Assembly: GCA_028564675.1 (NCBI GenBank)
Contig: JAOVVO010000165.1
Coordinates: 62,001-126,000 of the forward strand
Reading direction: 5' to 3'
DNA: 64,000 nt
Source: Onchocerca lupi
Taxonomy: Eukaryota; Nematoda; Chromadorea; Rhabditida; Onchocercidae
A program made the position numbers and the translations under genes. The notes under the pieces were generated by a model. It made no database searches, was not told the origin of the DNA, and was given only the letters and a program-made list of their open reading frames with translations. Positions 12,823 to 24,431 of the stretch are shown one piece after another; positions within the stretch are counted from its first letter, which is position 1, and each line of letters starts with the position of its first letter.

Positions 12823-13729
12823 CCTGAAAACTGAACTCGTTCAATGTGCTCCAATACGTATACGCAAACGTGTAGCTTGCAGCGTACGTATAGTATATAT
12901 ACACACATATACATAAATGATACACAACAATACGCACACAAAAAGACAATTTTAAATTCTATAAGAATTTGCAAATAAGGAAATGGAATACGAGAGCAAC
13001 TCAAATATGTAACCTCTAGCGAACTTCATATCAGACAATGAGAAAATCTACGAGAACTCACATTTTGTCATCAAACAAAGATTGATAAAGTAAAAATAGC
13101 ATTGATGAGGGAGAAACGAAGAGTGTTGAAATTTAAAATACCAAGTTTATCTAGGAGAGGGCAGAGAAAAAGATGAGGCACCATCATAACAGACGTCTAT
13201 TCGAAGTAAGCTTTCTGCGAAATCTTAGTAGCCAGGTTAGTGTGACGTTAGGATTTGGACTAAACTGGACTGCAAATTAAGTATTCGAGTTAGAGAACTG
13301 AGTTGTATTGGACTTAGTCCATTTGAAAGAATTTTATCTCATCTTTAGTTTGAACGTTAAAACTGGAAAATATTAAAATGAAATGCGGAAATTCTTAGAT
13401 CAAGGCTTCAGAATGTTGAGCAGGTAATTGAAATGAAAAAATATGTTATTTGTACTTTCAGTTGACTTATATGCATAAGCCATTTGTCATTGAATTATCG
13501 GCAGTCAATAAGATGAAAATTATAATTCGTTAAAATTATTTTTTATAGTGATATTTGCCTAGTATCATTTAGCATTGTGCATCTTATTCTCAACATCTGA
13601 CATGTTAATAATTTCTTGAACTTTTATCACACAATGCGATCATAATTTCGTCAACTTTTTGCCATATTTACAATATGACTATATTTTCAGGAAGTGTGCA
13701 ACCATCGATTTGACATTTTACTCATTCCA
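12823..13729. promoter_or_regulatory. Shared upstream region of the divergent PCID2 and CSB genes
   Basis: The two genes start 907 bp apart, back to back. The segment holds a run of TATATACACACATATACATA near 12894-12912 and no supported exon. The plus-strand gene begins after a strong acceptor (ATTTTCAG at 13690), which suits spliced-leader addition about 40 bp before its ATG. The promoter role follows from position only. Confidence 0.45.
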
Positions 13730-16700
13730 ATGGATTTGACTGAACAAGAAGAGGATATTGATGCAAAAAATGAAATGTTTGAAGCAGATTGCTGGCAACA
13801 GAGTACTTCTAATTTCCATCAGGAAGGAATTCAGGAAGACATAAAAGATGTAGATGATCTTGCAGCACTTGTTGGCAATAATGTTGCTGTATATAATGCT
13901 GCTGCGCTTGAGCAAGACTTACTGCAACAGGCATGATATTTTTCTCTTTAAATATTGTACTTTATAAGGGATTAATTCCTTTAAAATAAAGCAAGTTAGC
14001 AAGTTAATTATTTCCATATATTTAAATCGATATTTGTTTTTGTTTTCTTATATATTTTAAATTTCTATTTGCATTCAAATTTCGCTTTATACTAACACGG
14101 TTCTTTTCTAGGTTAAGAAGACATTTACTGAAAATATTGTTACCATGGAAAATGAAATGTCAAAGAATCCAAATCCAGAAAAATTGCAGAATTTTATAGT
14201 TAAAAATGCGCAGTCTGCATTTGTAAAATGTGGTGATATGACTCCCTTTGAAGTGCTTGATAAAGCAGGAAATGATACTTCAGAAGTTATATTAGAAGAG
14301 ATGAAAATTAAAGAAAACAGGAAGGTATAATTTATTTCTAAGTCTAATTCGAATGTTTCTATGTCTGACTTTTCTCTCTCTCTTTTTTTTCTTGCAGCAG
14401 CTTCCTAAAGAACAAAAATAATAAAAGTTCTGAATTCCATTATTCTAAGGATATTTTGATTATAAAAACAACAAAACAGTTCTTTTATTTATAGACAAAT
14501 ATCACAGTAAAATTGGATAGTAATGAATTAGTGAGTTCTACGTCCGATAGCGAATTTATTCCAAGCGAAGATGATGAAAAAATGTCATCCGAAATGTCAC
14601 CCAAAGCAAAAAGGAAATGTCGACAAACGATAATAAGGTCGAGAAAAGTTGATGGAAAAGAACAAGATGATGCTAACGATGATTACTTTAAACGAAGAAT
14701 ACAGTATGGAGTTTAAATTAAATATCAAAGCAAAATTAATAATTCATATTTGATTCCAAGTTCTTCATCAAATTCCGAAAAATTCCTTTGATCATTTTTT
14801 GAATAAATTCCATTTTCTTAGTGTTACGTTTAGGACTTACTTTGCTCGACTTGAACTTTCAAAGATTGAAAGTGGCGAAGAGAAATTACAAGAAGAGAAT
14901 GATTTCCACGAATTGAAAAATGACATAAAAATACCTAATGATTGTTGGGAGAAGCTATACAAGTTTGTTTTTCCCTCAAATAATTCATGAAAGGAAATAT
15001 TTAATTCAATGAAAAATTCAAACGAATTCAGTTATTTTTGCCATGTCTTTTTTCGTATCATGTGCTAAAGTAGTTCATAGTGATTACGTTTATTAGATTT
15101 CTCAATCCTTATTATTAGTTGCCAGATTTGGAGAAAATAATATAGGCTGGGATCATATATGGTGAAATATTTTAGGATAAGATTAGAGCAACAGTAGTGG
15201 GTCTGGAAATCAATATTGTTTTCAAGGTAATTCAAGCTTGGCACCACAGCGAAATCATTTTGAATCATTGCAGATATCAAAAAACGGGTGTGAGATGGTT
15301 GAACGAATTACATAATCAGTGTGTTGGTGGCATTCTAGCTGATGAGATGGGTCTTGGGAAAACAGTTCAAGTGATTTCATTCCTGAGAGCATTGGCATTT
15401 TCGCGTTTAGAAGATAGAGGATTCAGGTAACTTCAGAACTATTTATATGTTATAGTTTTTTAGTATTTGTTATTTTCTGAGAAAGTATTTGTAGTTTCTT
15501 CAGATTTTTATTGAATTATTCATTTATAGCTTTTCTGGCCTTGGTCCAGTGCTAATTATATGTCCAACAACATTGATTTATCAGTGGTTGAAGGAATTTC
15601 GTAAATGGTTTCCACTTTGTCGTGTTGCAGTTTTGCATAGTAGTGGCTCTTTTCACGGCCAAAGTGCGCAGTTAATTCGGAAAATGGTTATCGCGAGAAG
15701 GTTTCTTTTCTGTTCAGAAATTGAAAATCTTGAAATTTTAAATTAAAAAAAATGAAAATGTAAAAAATTCATCTCAAATTGCATTGTTTAAATTGAAATC
15801 GTTTTAGTTTAACGTTTATACTGAATATCATTTAAATAAAAAATTATGATTTAAGCTACTTTTAGTAGTGGCAACGTTTTGTTAACATCGTATGGAACAT
15901 TTGTCAAAAATCGAAAGCACTTGGTTGACAAAACTTGGCATTATGTGATACTCGATGAGGGCCATAAAATTAGAAACCCAGAAGCACAGGCAATTGTGTT
16001 CAATCTTTTATTTGAATTTTTATCTAAATCTTTAAAAAAGATTCTTTATAAAAGTTATGACGTTAAGCAGTTTCTTTGCATATCGTTCCATTCACTTATT
16101 GAATTTTGCATTTCTTATTGTGAATACAGTTGGTAACTCAAAGTTCTTTATGTAAAGGGGAAGAGATGAGAGAATTCATTAACATGACACACATTTTTTA
16201 AATAAAGAAATGTAGCGGAAAACACTCAAGAGTATTAATATTGAAATGTAAAGGATTGCTTAATATTGCGAATTTTTGACCGCTTCAAGCTGGAGTAGCA
16301 GATAAGATAATTATCTTAAAATGTGTAGTACTTTTTTCCCAAAAATCATTGTTTGATATTTCTTCTATACTTCTAGTCACAGATTTTAATTTTAAGATTA
16401 CTCTTACCGTGAAGGAAGTGCGTACTCCTCATAGACTGATACTAAGTGGTTCGCCATTGCAAAATTCTCTTCGTGAATTGTGGTATGTGTTCAGACTATT
16501 TTCGTTTTAGTTTAGGATCAGAGCTCATTCAAATGTATGTTAGTATGTGTTCTTGTTGATTTGATTTGATTTGAAAATGATCATGAAAAATCTAAATTAA
16601 ACTAACGCGAAATTCTTTCATCAATGTGTTAAATCAGTTTACGATAAGAATATGCTGGCATTTCTAGGTCATTAATTGATTTCGTTTATCCCGGTCGACT

Positions 16701-19700
16701 CGGTGATTTAAAATCATTCATAGAAAAATTTTCAATTCCAATCACTCAGGGAGGATATGCAAATGCTACTGCAGTTCAAGTGCGCACCGCTTATAAATGT
16801 GCCTGCATTTTGAGGTTCTTGATATATTTATTTTGTCAATGAAAATATTTCAAAGATTTGATGTCGAAAGATCTTATTAAATATATGCATATTAAGAAAT
16901 ATTTTAGTATTGTAAATAATGATTTTATTATCTTTTAATGGCTTACAAATAAAATTAGTACGCTAACTCACGCTAATTTTCTCGCATGCTGGTCTTTTCT
17001 GAAAGGTTGAAGTTTGCTATAATATATTGCTACAAGCAATTGCAGTATTGGTTTATCAGCTATTAATGACTCCGAAAATATTGTAACCACCATATGTATT
17101 AGCCTTATATTTATCCGTATACAGTAGATTCGAGAAACTTCTCCAATTTTTTCTCTGCAATATTTTTTTTTACATTTTTGATTCATGGATAAAGAAGTTT
17201 GACTTATATCTTTATACAACTTAGTCTTTCAGAGATGCAATCAATCCTTATCTATTAAGACGTTTAAAAAAGGATGTTGAAATGTCCATTCATTTACCGA
17301 CAAAAACAGAACAGGTCAATTTTTCTTGGTACTTTTTACTTGTTTTATTTAATTTCGGATCCTTGTTTTAAATTATCAATTTGGAAGTAAGGAGTTAATA
17401 CTTCAAATTTTTTACTTTTTTCCTCTTTAAGGTACTTTTCTGCAATATAACACCTTGTCAGCGTAGTCTTTATGAAGAATATTTGTCATCTCAAGAATGT
17501 GGTCGTATTTTATCCGGTAAAATGGATGCCTTCGTTGGTTTAATCACCCTACGCAAATTATGTAATCATCCGGATCTTGTGACTGGTGGACCAAATAAAT
17601 TTAGTATGATTTTTTTTTCTGATAGTCACATTTTAAATATTTTGTGAAATTGATTATTTCATGGTTATTGTTCATGTTTCACTGTTCACCTACATACTGG
17701 TGTGAAAAGATATAAATGCAATTTTTTTTTTTTCAGTTGTACTGTATCGGTGATTTGACTTCTCAAAACACTAATCAGATTGCAGCATGCGGTATGACTT
17801 ACGTTTAATTTTTCGCTGTTGTAGATGATTACGATGTCACAATTAATGAGGAAATGGATTTCGGAGCATTCTGCAGAAGTGGCAAAATGCAGGTAAATAA
17901 TGCTAAAAGTTTTTTCTTCTGCATAATTTTTTGAAATATTCGACTATTTAAAATTTATAAAATATTGTAGCCAGTATATATCTGATATAAGTTTGGGGTT
18001 TTTCAGGTACTCAAGACTCTGCTCAAATTGTGGAAACAACAAGATCAAAAAGTCCTGCTATTTTCTCAAAGTCGACAAATGTTGACAATTCTGGAAAAAT
18101 TTGTGATTCAAGAAGGGTGACTGTTCCGTTTTTATTTATATAACTTACTTCTAAACTAATTTTATGAATGAAACTTTTAATACACGGATTTTTATCTTAG
18201 ATACGAATATTTGCGAATGGATGGCACAACGTCAGTTAGAAGCCGCCAGTCACTTGTTGAAAAATTTAATAAGGTTTTAATTTCGAATTCCCATTACTTA
18301 CATGTTTTAATCCATTTTGCCATATACTCATCTCTACTTAAAATTTTTCAAGATCCAGATTATTGGGCATGTACAGATGTTGTTGTCACTTCTACAAAAT
18401 TATTCAAAATTCTTGTTATGAAAGAATGAAATCTTCATTTTTAACATTGCAGGATAATGAAGTTTTTATTTTCTTGTTAACCACTCGTGTCGGTGGACTA
18501 GGGATCAATCTTACTGGTGCTAATCGAGTGGTAATTTTTGATCCTGACTGGAATCCTTCTACTGACATTCAGGTTATAGAACTTTTGCTTCCTTCCAAAG
18601 AATATTTTTTCATTACATGTGAAGTTAGAATTAAAAAATCCAACTAAAAAATTTAAAGGCACGTGAACGAGCATGGCGTATTGGACAAAAACGTGCTGTT
18701 ACTATATATAGATTATTAACTGCTGGTACCATTGAAGAAAAAATTTATCATAGGTATGATGTTTTTCTTTTTTGCCTTTCTCAGTATCTTTATAGCATCT
18801 TTTACCGAAGAAATATATAAAACTCAAATCTGTATTTTTGTCCTGTTTACTTTTTCAAATTATTTCAGGCAAATTTTTAAAATTTTTCTGTCGAATCGTA
18901 TATTGGTTGATCCGAAGCAACGAAGATTTTTCAAAACTAACGACTTACATGAATTATTTTGTCTAGGTTATTTGTTACAAAATCTCATATTAAATCTTAA
19001 ATGAATTATTTGAGAGATTTTGATTTCTTCTTTGAATATTGCATCTTCGGATTTTCTTAAAAATTTATGCAAATTTATTTTTACATGATGTTTCTATTCA
19101 CTAGACCTTTGCTATAGGTGATAGTAAAACACTCAAAAAGAAAGGCACTGAAACAGCAGCGATTTTAAGCGATACTACGAGAAATTTTACTCGACATAAT
19201 TTCTTCGATAAAAATGAAAAGGAGTAAGCTTTTTCAAATTTGTTATTCATAGTTGTGCAAGAACATTCAATAAATTCTCAAGTGATAATAAATTTGTAGC
19301 GAGGATAAAATTTTCTGAAAATCTTTCATAATAGTCCATGATGAATTTTAAAAATATTAACAGACGCGAAAAGAAACAAGAGGAGATGAAGAAGCGAAAA
19401 AAACTTGAAAAGAAAGTTACATCTGATGATGATGATGATGTGAAGGCGCTTGTTGAGAAGCATTTATCAACTGAAAAAGTTGATGAATTGCGAAAACTTG
19501 CCCAGAAAATTAGCAGGTCTGTATTTTCCTCGAATAATTTTCTTAGACTTTTAGCAGTACCATTTCTTTATTTATTGCAGAACTCTTTCCTTTACAATTT
19601 AGGTCAATTGGTAAGAGAGCTGAAGAAAGAATAAAAAGTGATGAAAGAGAAAATAAAAGTGACAAGCAAAGGAATCAGACAGATGATGAAAATTCAAATA

Positions 19701-21128
19701 TTAAAATTCCTTATTTGAAAAAGAAGCGACGTTATAAACAAGCGTCAAAAGAATTTTCCGGACAAGTAATATTCCTGTTACGACTAATATTTATAATTTT
19801 GGACGCCGACCTGTCTAGAACTTTTAGTGTAGTCCAGCTTTCAAAGGATGTTAGCCATATCATTCCACAAAAAAGTTTGAAAAATCTAATTATACCTTAT
19901 ATTCAATAGTGCTGCAGTGTTTGTATTTAGTGTAGAGGAACTTTTTCAGGATGATTATGTCCTCAGAAAATTGCTAACAAACGCGGGGATTATCTCAGCT
20001 CTTCAACATGATCAAATTTTTGCAGAAGGAATTGTAGATGAACAGCTGATTGAAGATGAAGCAAATGCTGTTGCTGCAAAAGCTGCGGCATCAGTGAGAC
20101 GTTCGAGAAGGTTCCACTTTTCAAACATATTAAAAAATGTTAAAGATTGGTTATCTATTTTCATCTCTTCAGGATTTTGTCGAAATTCGAAAAACCAAGA
20201 TTCGGTTTACGGAAAGCTGTTGGATTCCAGTCAGTTATTGAAAATGATAATGATGATGCAGAGGAAGCGAATTTTAGTGGTGCAGCTATGTTCAAGTACA
20301 ATTTTTTGCCTTTTTTTGCCCACCATAGTTCTGGTTCAATTTTTTCATATCAGAATTTGATGCGTAGCTACGCATCAAATTTGAGTAGTAAAATTCTACA
20401 ATCGTTACCTATCACATTTTAAATGGAGTTCAACAATTTGAATTATAGGGAAATTCATTGTAAAGTCTGAAATTTCTTTTGATTTTAATTAAATCCGATT
20501 CAATTAATTTTATTATTTCACCAAAATACAGCTTTTCTTTTATTTAGCGACAGTATTGGGAATAATAATAGTGGAAGTTTGTTGGATGCTATTCGTCGAA
20601 GAAAGCAACGTAATCTGGATATCCAAGAAACAGCCGATGAGGAATATTTGGAAGAAGTTTGCTTCAAAATCTTTCATATATACTTATTGTTTCTCTTCCA
20701 TTTTTGCTATGTTGAAAACTTTTTTCAGCACTATCCTTCACTTTTCAACGCAGCTGAGGCATCGGATTCGAAAAAGACAGATAAATATGACAAGTTGGCG
20801 GAAGATATTCGTTCATTTATGGTTCACAGAAAAGGACAGGCATTAACAAATGAGATTTTGCAGAGCTTCAAGGTATTAGTGTCATTTTTTTAAGCGATTC
20901 GTGCACTTTTCAAAATTTTTCAGAACATCGGAAGGTTTTTTCTATTGAATTTCGTGTTGATTCAATGCATTTTCATGAAATGCAATTTTTTCATGAATGA
21001 GAGTTTTTTTTTCTTTCCAGAATCGAGTATCAAGTCAAGATTCTTTTGCATTTCGATCCATTTTGAAGCGTTTGTGTAAATTGCAGAAAAACTCAAATGT
21101 ATGGATGCTTAAGGATGAATACCAGTGA
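13730..21128 (+). CDS. csb-1: CSB/ERCC6-type Snf2 translocase (transcription-coupled repair)
   Basis: CSB binds stalled RNA polymerase II and recruits excision repair. Twenty-five exons with closing phases give 1105 aa: 13730-13930, 14112-14324, 14495-14703, 14834-14962, 15274-15426, 15530-15700, 15866-15989, 16397-16482, 16668-16814, 17233-17314, 17432-17603, 17825-17892, 18007-18116, 18201-18273, 18453-18572, 18659-18753, 18869-18966, 19118-19223, 19364-19516, 19603-19765, 19950-20110, 20173-20295, 20548-20656, 20729-20872, 21021-21128. Helicase motif I is DEMGLGKT (about 275-282), motif II DEGH (about 390), motif III LSGSPLQNSLREL. Motifs V-VI include TTRVGGLGINL and ARERAWRIGQKR (about 690-700). 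Residues 1-250 are acidic and low in known motifs. The last 70 residues (YDKLAEDIRSFMVHRKGQAL onward) match the CSB C-terminal winged-helix region. Introns 1 and 7 need GC donors (CAG/GC at 13931 and 15990). Acceptors for exons 8 and 19 are weaker guesses. Confidence 0.93.
20354..20381. repeat. Perfect 28-bp palindrome in a CSB intron
   Basis: AATTTGATGCGTAG is followed directly by its exact reverse complement, with no spacer. The core TGCGTAGCTACGCA is GC-richer than the surrounding intron. It could be a fold-back scar or a symmetric protein site; nothing else identifies it. Confidence 0.7.
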
Positions 21129-21825
21129 CATAGGGTTAAATAGCGGTATATATATATATAAATTTTTTTTTTTATCTGCAAAATTTAATTTATGCAAAAG
21201 TCCATGTTATATATGAATTAAATCGTAACAATGTATATTTTACATATTTTGTAAGTTATACTTGATGAATGTGCAAACTGTTAATTGAAATCTAATAACC
21301 CAATAAGCTCAGAAATATCTAACAATTGTCTGAATTTGCTATGTGTCATCTTGTTCCAATGATTCTGGAACTCAAAATTACTAAGAATTGAAAACTTTGC
21401 AACTTATATATCACTTTCAACTTTGATTTAGGCGGAATCAATATTATTAGCAGCATTAATTAGTCATCTTTTTTTTGTGGAATATATCATTTACAAGCGA
21501 CTCTCAGAGACCAACAGCATTCATGAATCACTCTAAGGTGTGTCATTCGTTAGGCAGTCACAAATACGTGGAGTATTGATATACTATTACCAGATTTATT
21601 ATATTGTATGTTTTATGATGATCTTGTTCTTTGCAATCTTGTTCGCTAAATATTGTAACTCATATCTTTATATTAATAAAAGGCAAATATCCAGTTATTT
21701 GCGTTTATAGAACTTCTAAATGAAGTACATTTTTTAGATGAGTAAACCAAGTAAATTGCTGCAATATTTATAATCTCTAATTGCTGACACTTTTACGAAC
21801 ATTGACCATAGTATCAATTTATTTT

Positions 21826-21866
<41 letters not shown>

Positions 21867-22389
21867 GAGCTCCAATTATGGAAAAGTTTAAATGTAAAGA
21901 ACAAGATATAGTTTCAAAGTTTTTTTCACGTCTCTAACCCACACTTTTCTAAGCATGATATGTTCATTATTGCATGGTTGCAGAAATAATGCGTTTGAAG
22001 ACGAAAAATTTAATATAGGGTATGAAATCTCTATATTATTCAACAAACGAAAAGTTTCCAATTTTAGTCATTCTTAAATGATCTCTATCAAGCTTACCGA
22101 GCATCAATTAATTACAGGCTATCATCTTTCAACTTCCCTAGTAGATTTATGAAAAGCAACTGGATGTGATAGTTTTCAAAGAAAACTGGATGGTGTATGC
22201 AAATTATGATCGTTGTTATTATTGTATCATTTTTCATTTGTTACCTGCAAGATGAATTCTTGATTAGTTTTACTGAACTTTTTATTATAGGGAACGATTT
22301 TAATGAACTTCGGATAGTCCATTAAAAGCAAGTAGTATTTAGCACATAGTATTAAACTGGCATTACGCTTACTTAATGTCAGATTTATT
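21129..22389. other. Intergenic spacer downstream of CSB
   Basis: Contains a short TATATATATATA tract near 21150, AATAAA motifs and the long T run. No exon or RNA gene seen. Confidence 0.5.
21828..21864 (+). repeat. Homopolymer of 37 T
   Basis: The longest mononucleotide run in the window, flanked by TTTTTC and AGGAGC. Length in the assembly is unreliable for such runs. Confidence 0.8.
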
Positions 22390-22578
22390 ATGGAAGTTTT
22401 ACCCAGAAACTATACTGATATGAACATCGGAGAACAGAGTTTAGCTTTCTATTACGAATTATCTGATCAGCCTTTATTTGGAATGACAATATACAATGTT
22501 ACACTTTTTAAAGCAACCAAATATTTCAACAAAGTTGCATGTTTTTGCTTTGAAAAACAAATGCTATTGCCGAAATAA
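22390..22578 (+). pseudogene. cox11: Fragment of cox11/ctaG (cytochrome oxidase copper chaperone)
   Basis: The frame encodes MNIGEQSLAFYYELSDQ, then MTIYNVTLFKATKYFNK and VACFCFEKQMLLPK. These align in order with the conserved copper-binding half of Cox11/CtaG, whose hallmark is YFNK..CFCF. Both cysteines of CFCF are present. Just upstream a different frame reads WKFYPE, matching the family's W-x-F-x-P, so there is a frameshift near 22405-22425. After LLPK the frame stops and the expected MPV-F motif is missing. There are no splice sites and no N-terminal membrane anchor, so this is a broken piece rather than a gene. Bacterial-endosymbiont origin is likely, given the recA relic at 51.7 kb, but a dead copy of the worm's own cox-11 is possible. 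Confidence 0.7.
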
Positions 22579-24431
22579 AAGGGAGAAAAAGTATTGTAGA
22601 TTTTGAATTATAAATATTATTTCACGAGCGCCTGCTAAAAGTATGGCTTAAAGTAAGTATAATTTAATGCGTCGAAGTTATTATTCGAATTTCCTTGTCT
22701 ATCATAAGCTCTAGTAAATTTATTTTAATACTAAAAAGACTTGAAGCATTATTTAAATTATGATGATAGATCCTGATTTTTTGATTCTGGAATCATCGAT
22801 TATAAGAATATATGTTCGATACTTGCTCTTGGACAACTTTTACCGTTGAAAAAGTGCTTTTGAATTTGTAATCAACCATATTTCATATCTAAAGTAAATA
22901 GCAGTTTCATATTTCTCGAAATTTCACTCTATCAGTTAATTTATTGCGGAATTCATTCTCTTCTAATTTATTCAATTCAGATTTTGAAAACAATTGACAC
23001 GTGCAGAAAGAATTACGTGAATAATTTTAGGTTCATATATTCTTAGACCAGTAATAACCTTAATTGAGTTCAAATGATATTATAGACAATCGACAATAGT
23101 GTTCGCCGATCTACAATATTGTATATTACTTGTGCAATATTAGAACTAAATGAACAATACACAGCAAATAATAAAAGGAACAGTTAAACAGTAGTTTGAA
23201 TGCTCACTACGTTACCGTACTTCCCTTTCGAGACTGTCATTCTCGCTCTGCTTCGCCATTGCTATTGCTCCCGTTGAATCTGTCGCTGATATTGATCTTT
23301 ACTAACTCGAAAAGTTCCGTTTTATATGAATAATTTTTGATGTTGATTGTAGACGGAGGCTTACAAACACATTAATCTACAAAAGACTGATTAGGGCGAA
23401 GAATAAGAGATAAGCAGTGCTTACTTTGAAATGTTGTAAGCACATAAGCCTTAGTCCCTGAAACATTCCATACAATTAATATGGATTTAAACATTTTAAT
23501 CAATGCACATAAGCTTCATTAGCAAAGCGAAAGCTAAGAGAACAAAGACCTTTGTGTCCAGATATGAATAAGTAACTCATTTATCTGAGAAATACTACAA
23601 ATTTCTTGCAAATAAGATGCTTGGATCATTTTATAATTTCGGTTTTACCGACAATCACTGTGATTTTAATTTGTAATATGTCGCAGTACGAATCTAACAA
23701 TAAATTACAACAGATGATTGACCGCACCATGGTATTACTGTAAATTTACAACATATTGAAGAGAACAGTAATGAAGTCTAATAATTGGCAAGAGTGAATA
23801 TCGATGGAATTCGTACTTACTATAGTAATAATTTTGTATCCAAATCAAAATTAATACAATGATGTAAAATATGAAGAAATTTCCTATTGAACTGCTATTT
23901 TCAAGTTCGCAAATCGTTCTTCTTGCAATCACTTACCGGATTTATTCAACTCGATTTATTTAGCTCAATATGTTCAACAACAATTTCATTCTTGTTTGAA
24001 CATTTCGTCGATTACCGAGTTATAATACTGTGATTACGTTCGTTGCACCAGATCAATCGTCGTTTTCTTATAGTAAAGTGCAGAAATGGCAATGTTACCA
24101 TATGTATGTATGGATCTATTCTAAAATGGATCAAATTAAGTTTTATTTAATTTAGCGGAATTAATGAAATTTCTGTCTCACTTGCTTATTTGATGTACTT
24201 CTGCTTTCTGAATGTAATATATTCAGAAATTTAGCTCCTGCACCACAACGCCAACCAACGAAAGCTTTCATTTTTGTTGAAAAAATGAAGGTATTCATAG
24301 CGGAAATACAAAAATCGAGAGACATTTTCAATAATTTACGAACTGTATGCAATACTAGAATAAAGGCTCGAGATTGCTCAGTGATATGAGAATTATCACG
24401 TCCTACAGTATTAGATGCAGTGCAAATTCAG
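22579..24431. other. Intergenic spacer with dispersed-repeat copy B
   Basis: Apart from the repeat at 23351-23660 and a GC-richer lead-in from about 23210, I see no exon, RNA gene or motif. Confidence 0.5.
23351..23660. repeat. Dispersed repeat, copy B
   Basis: Same block order as 5221-5570: ACGGAGGCTTACAAACACAT, GAAGAATAAGAGATAAGC, TTAGTCCCT, GAGAACAAAGACCTTTGTG, ACAAATTTCTTG, CGGTTTTACCGACAATCA. In both copies the preceding 100-200 bases are unusually rich in GCTGC/GCTCTGCTTCGCC motifs, so the element may start about 130 bp earlier. Not recognised as a named family. Confidence 0.55.
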
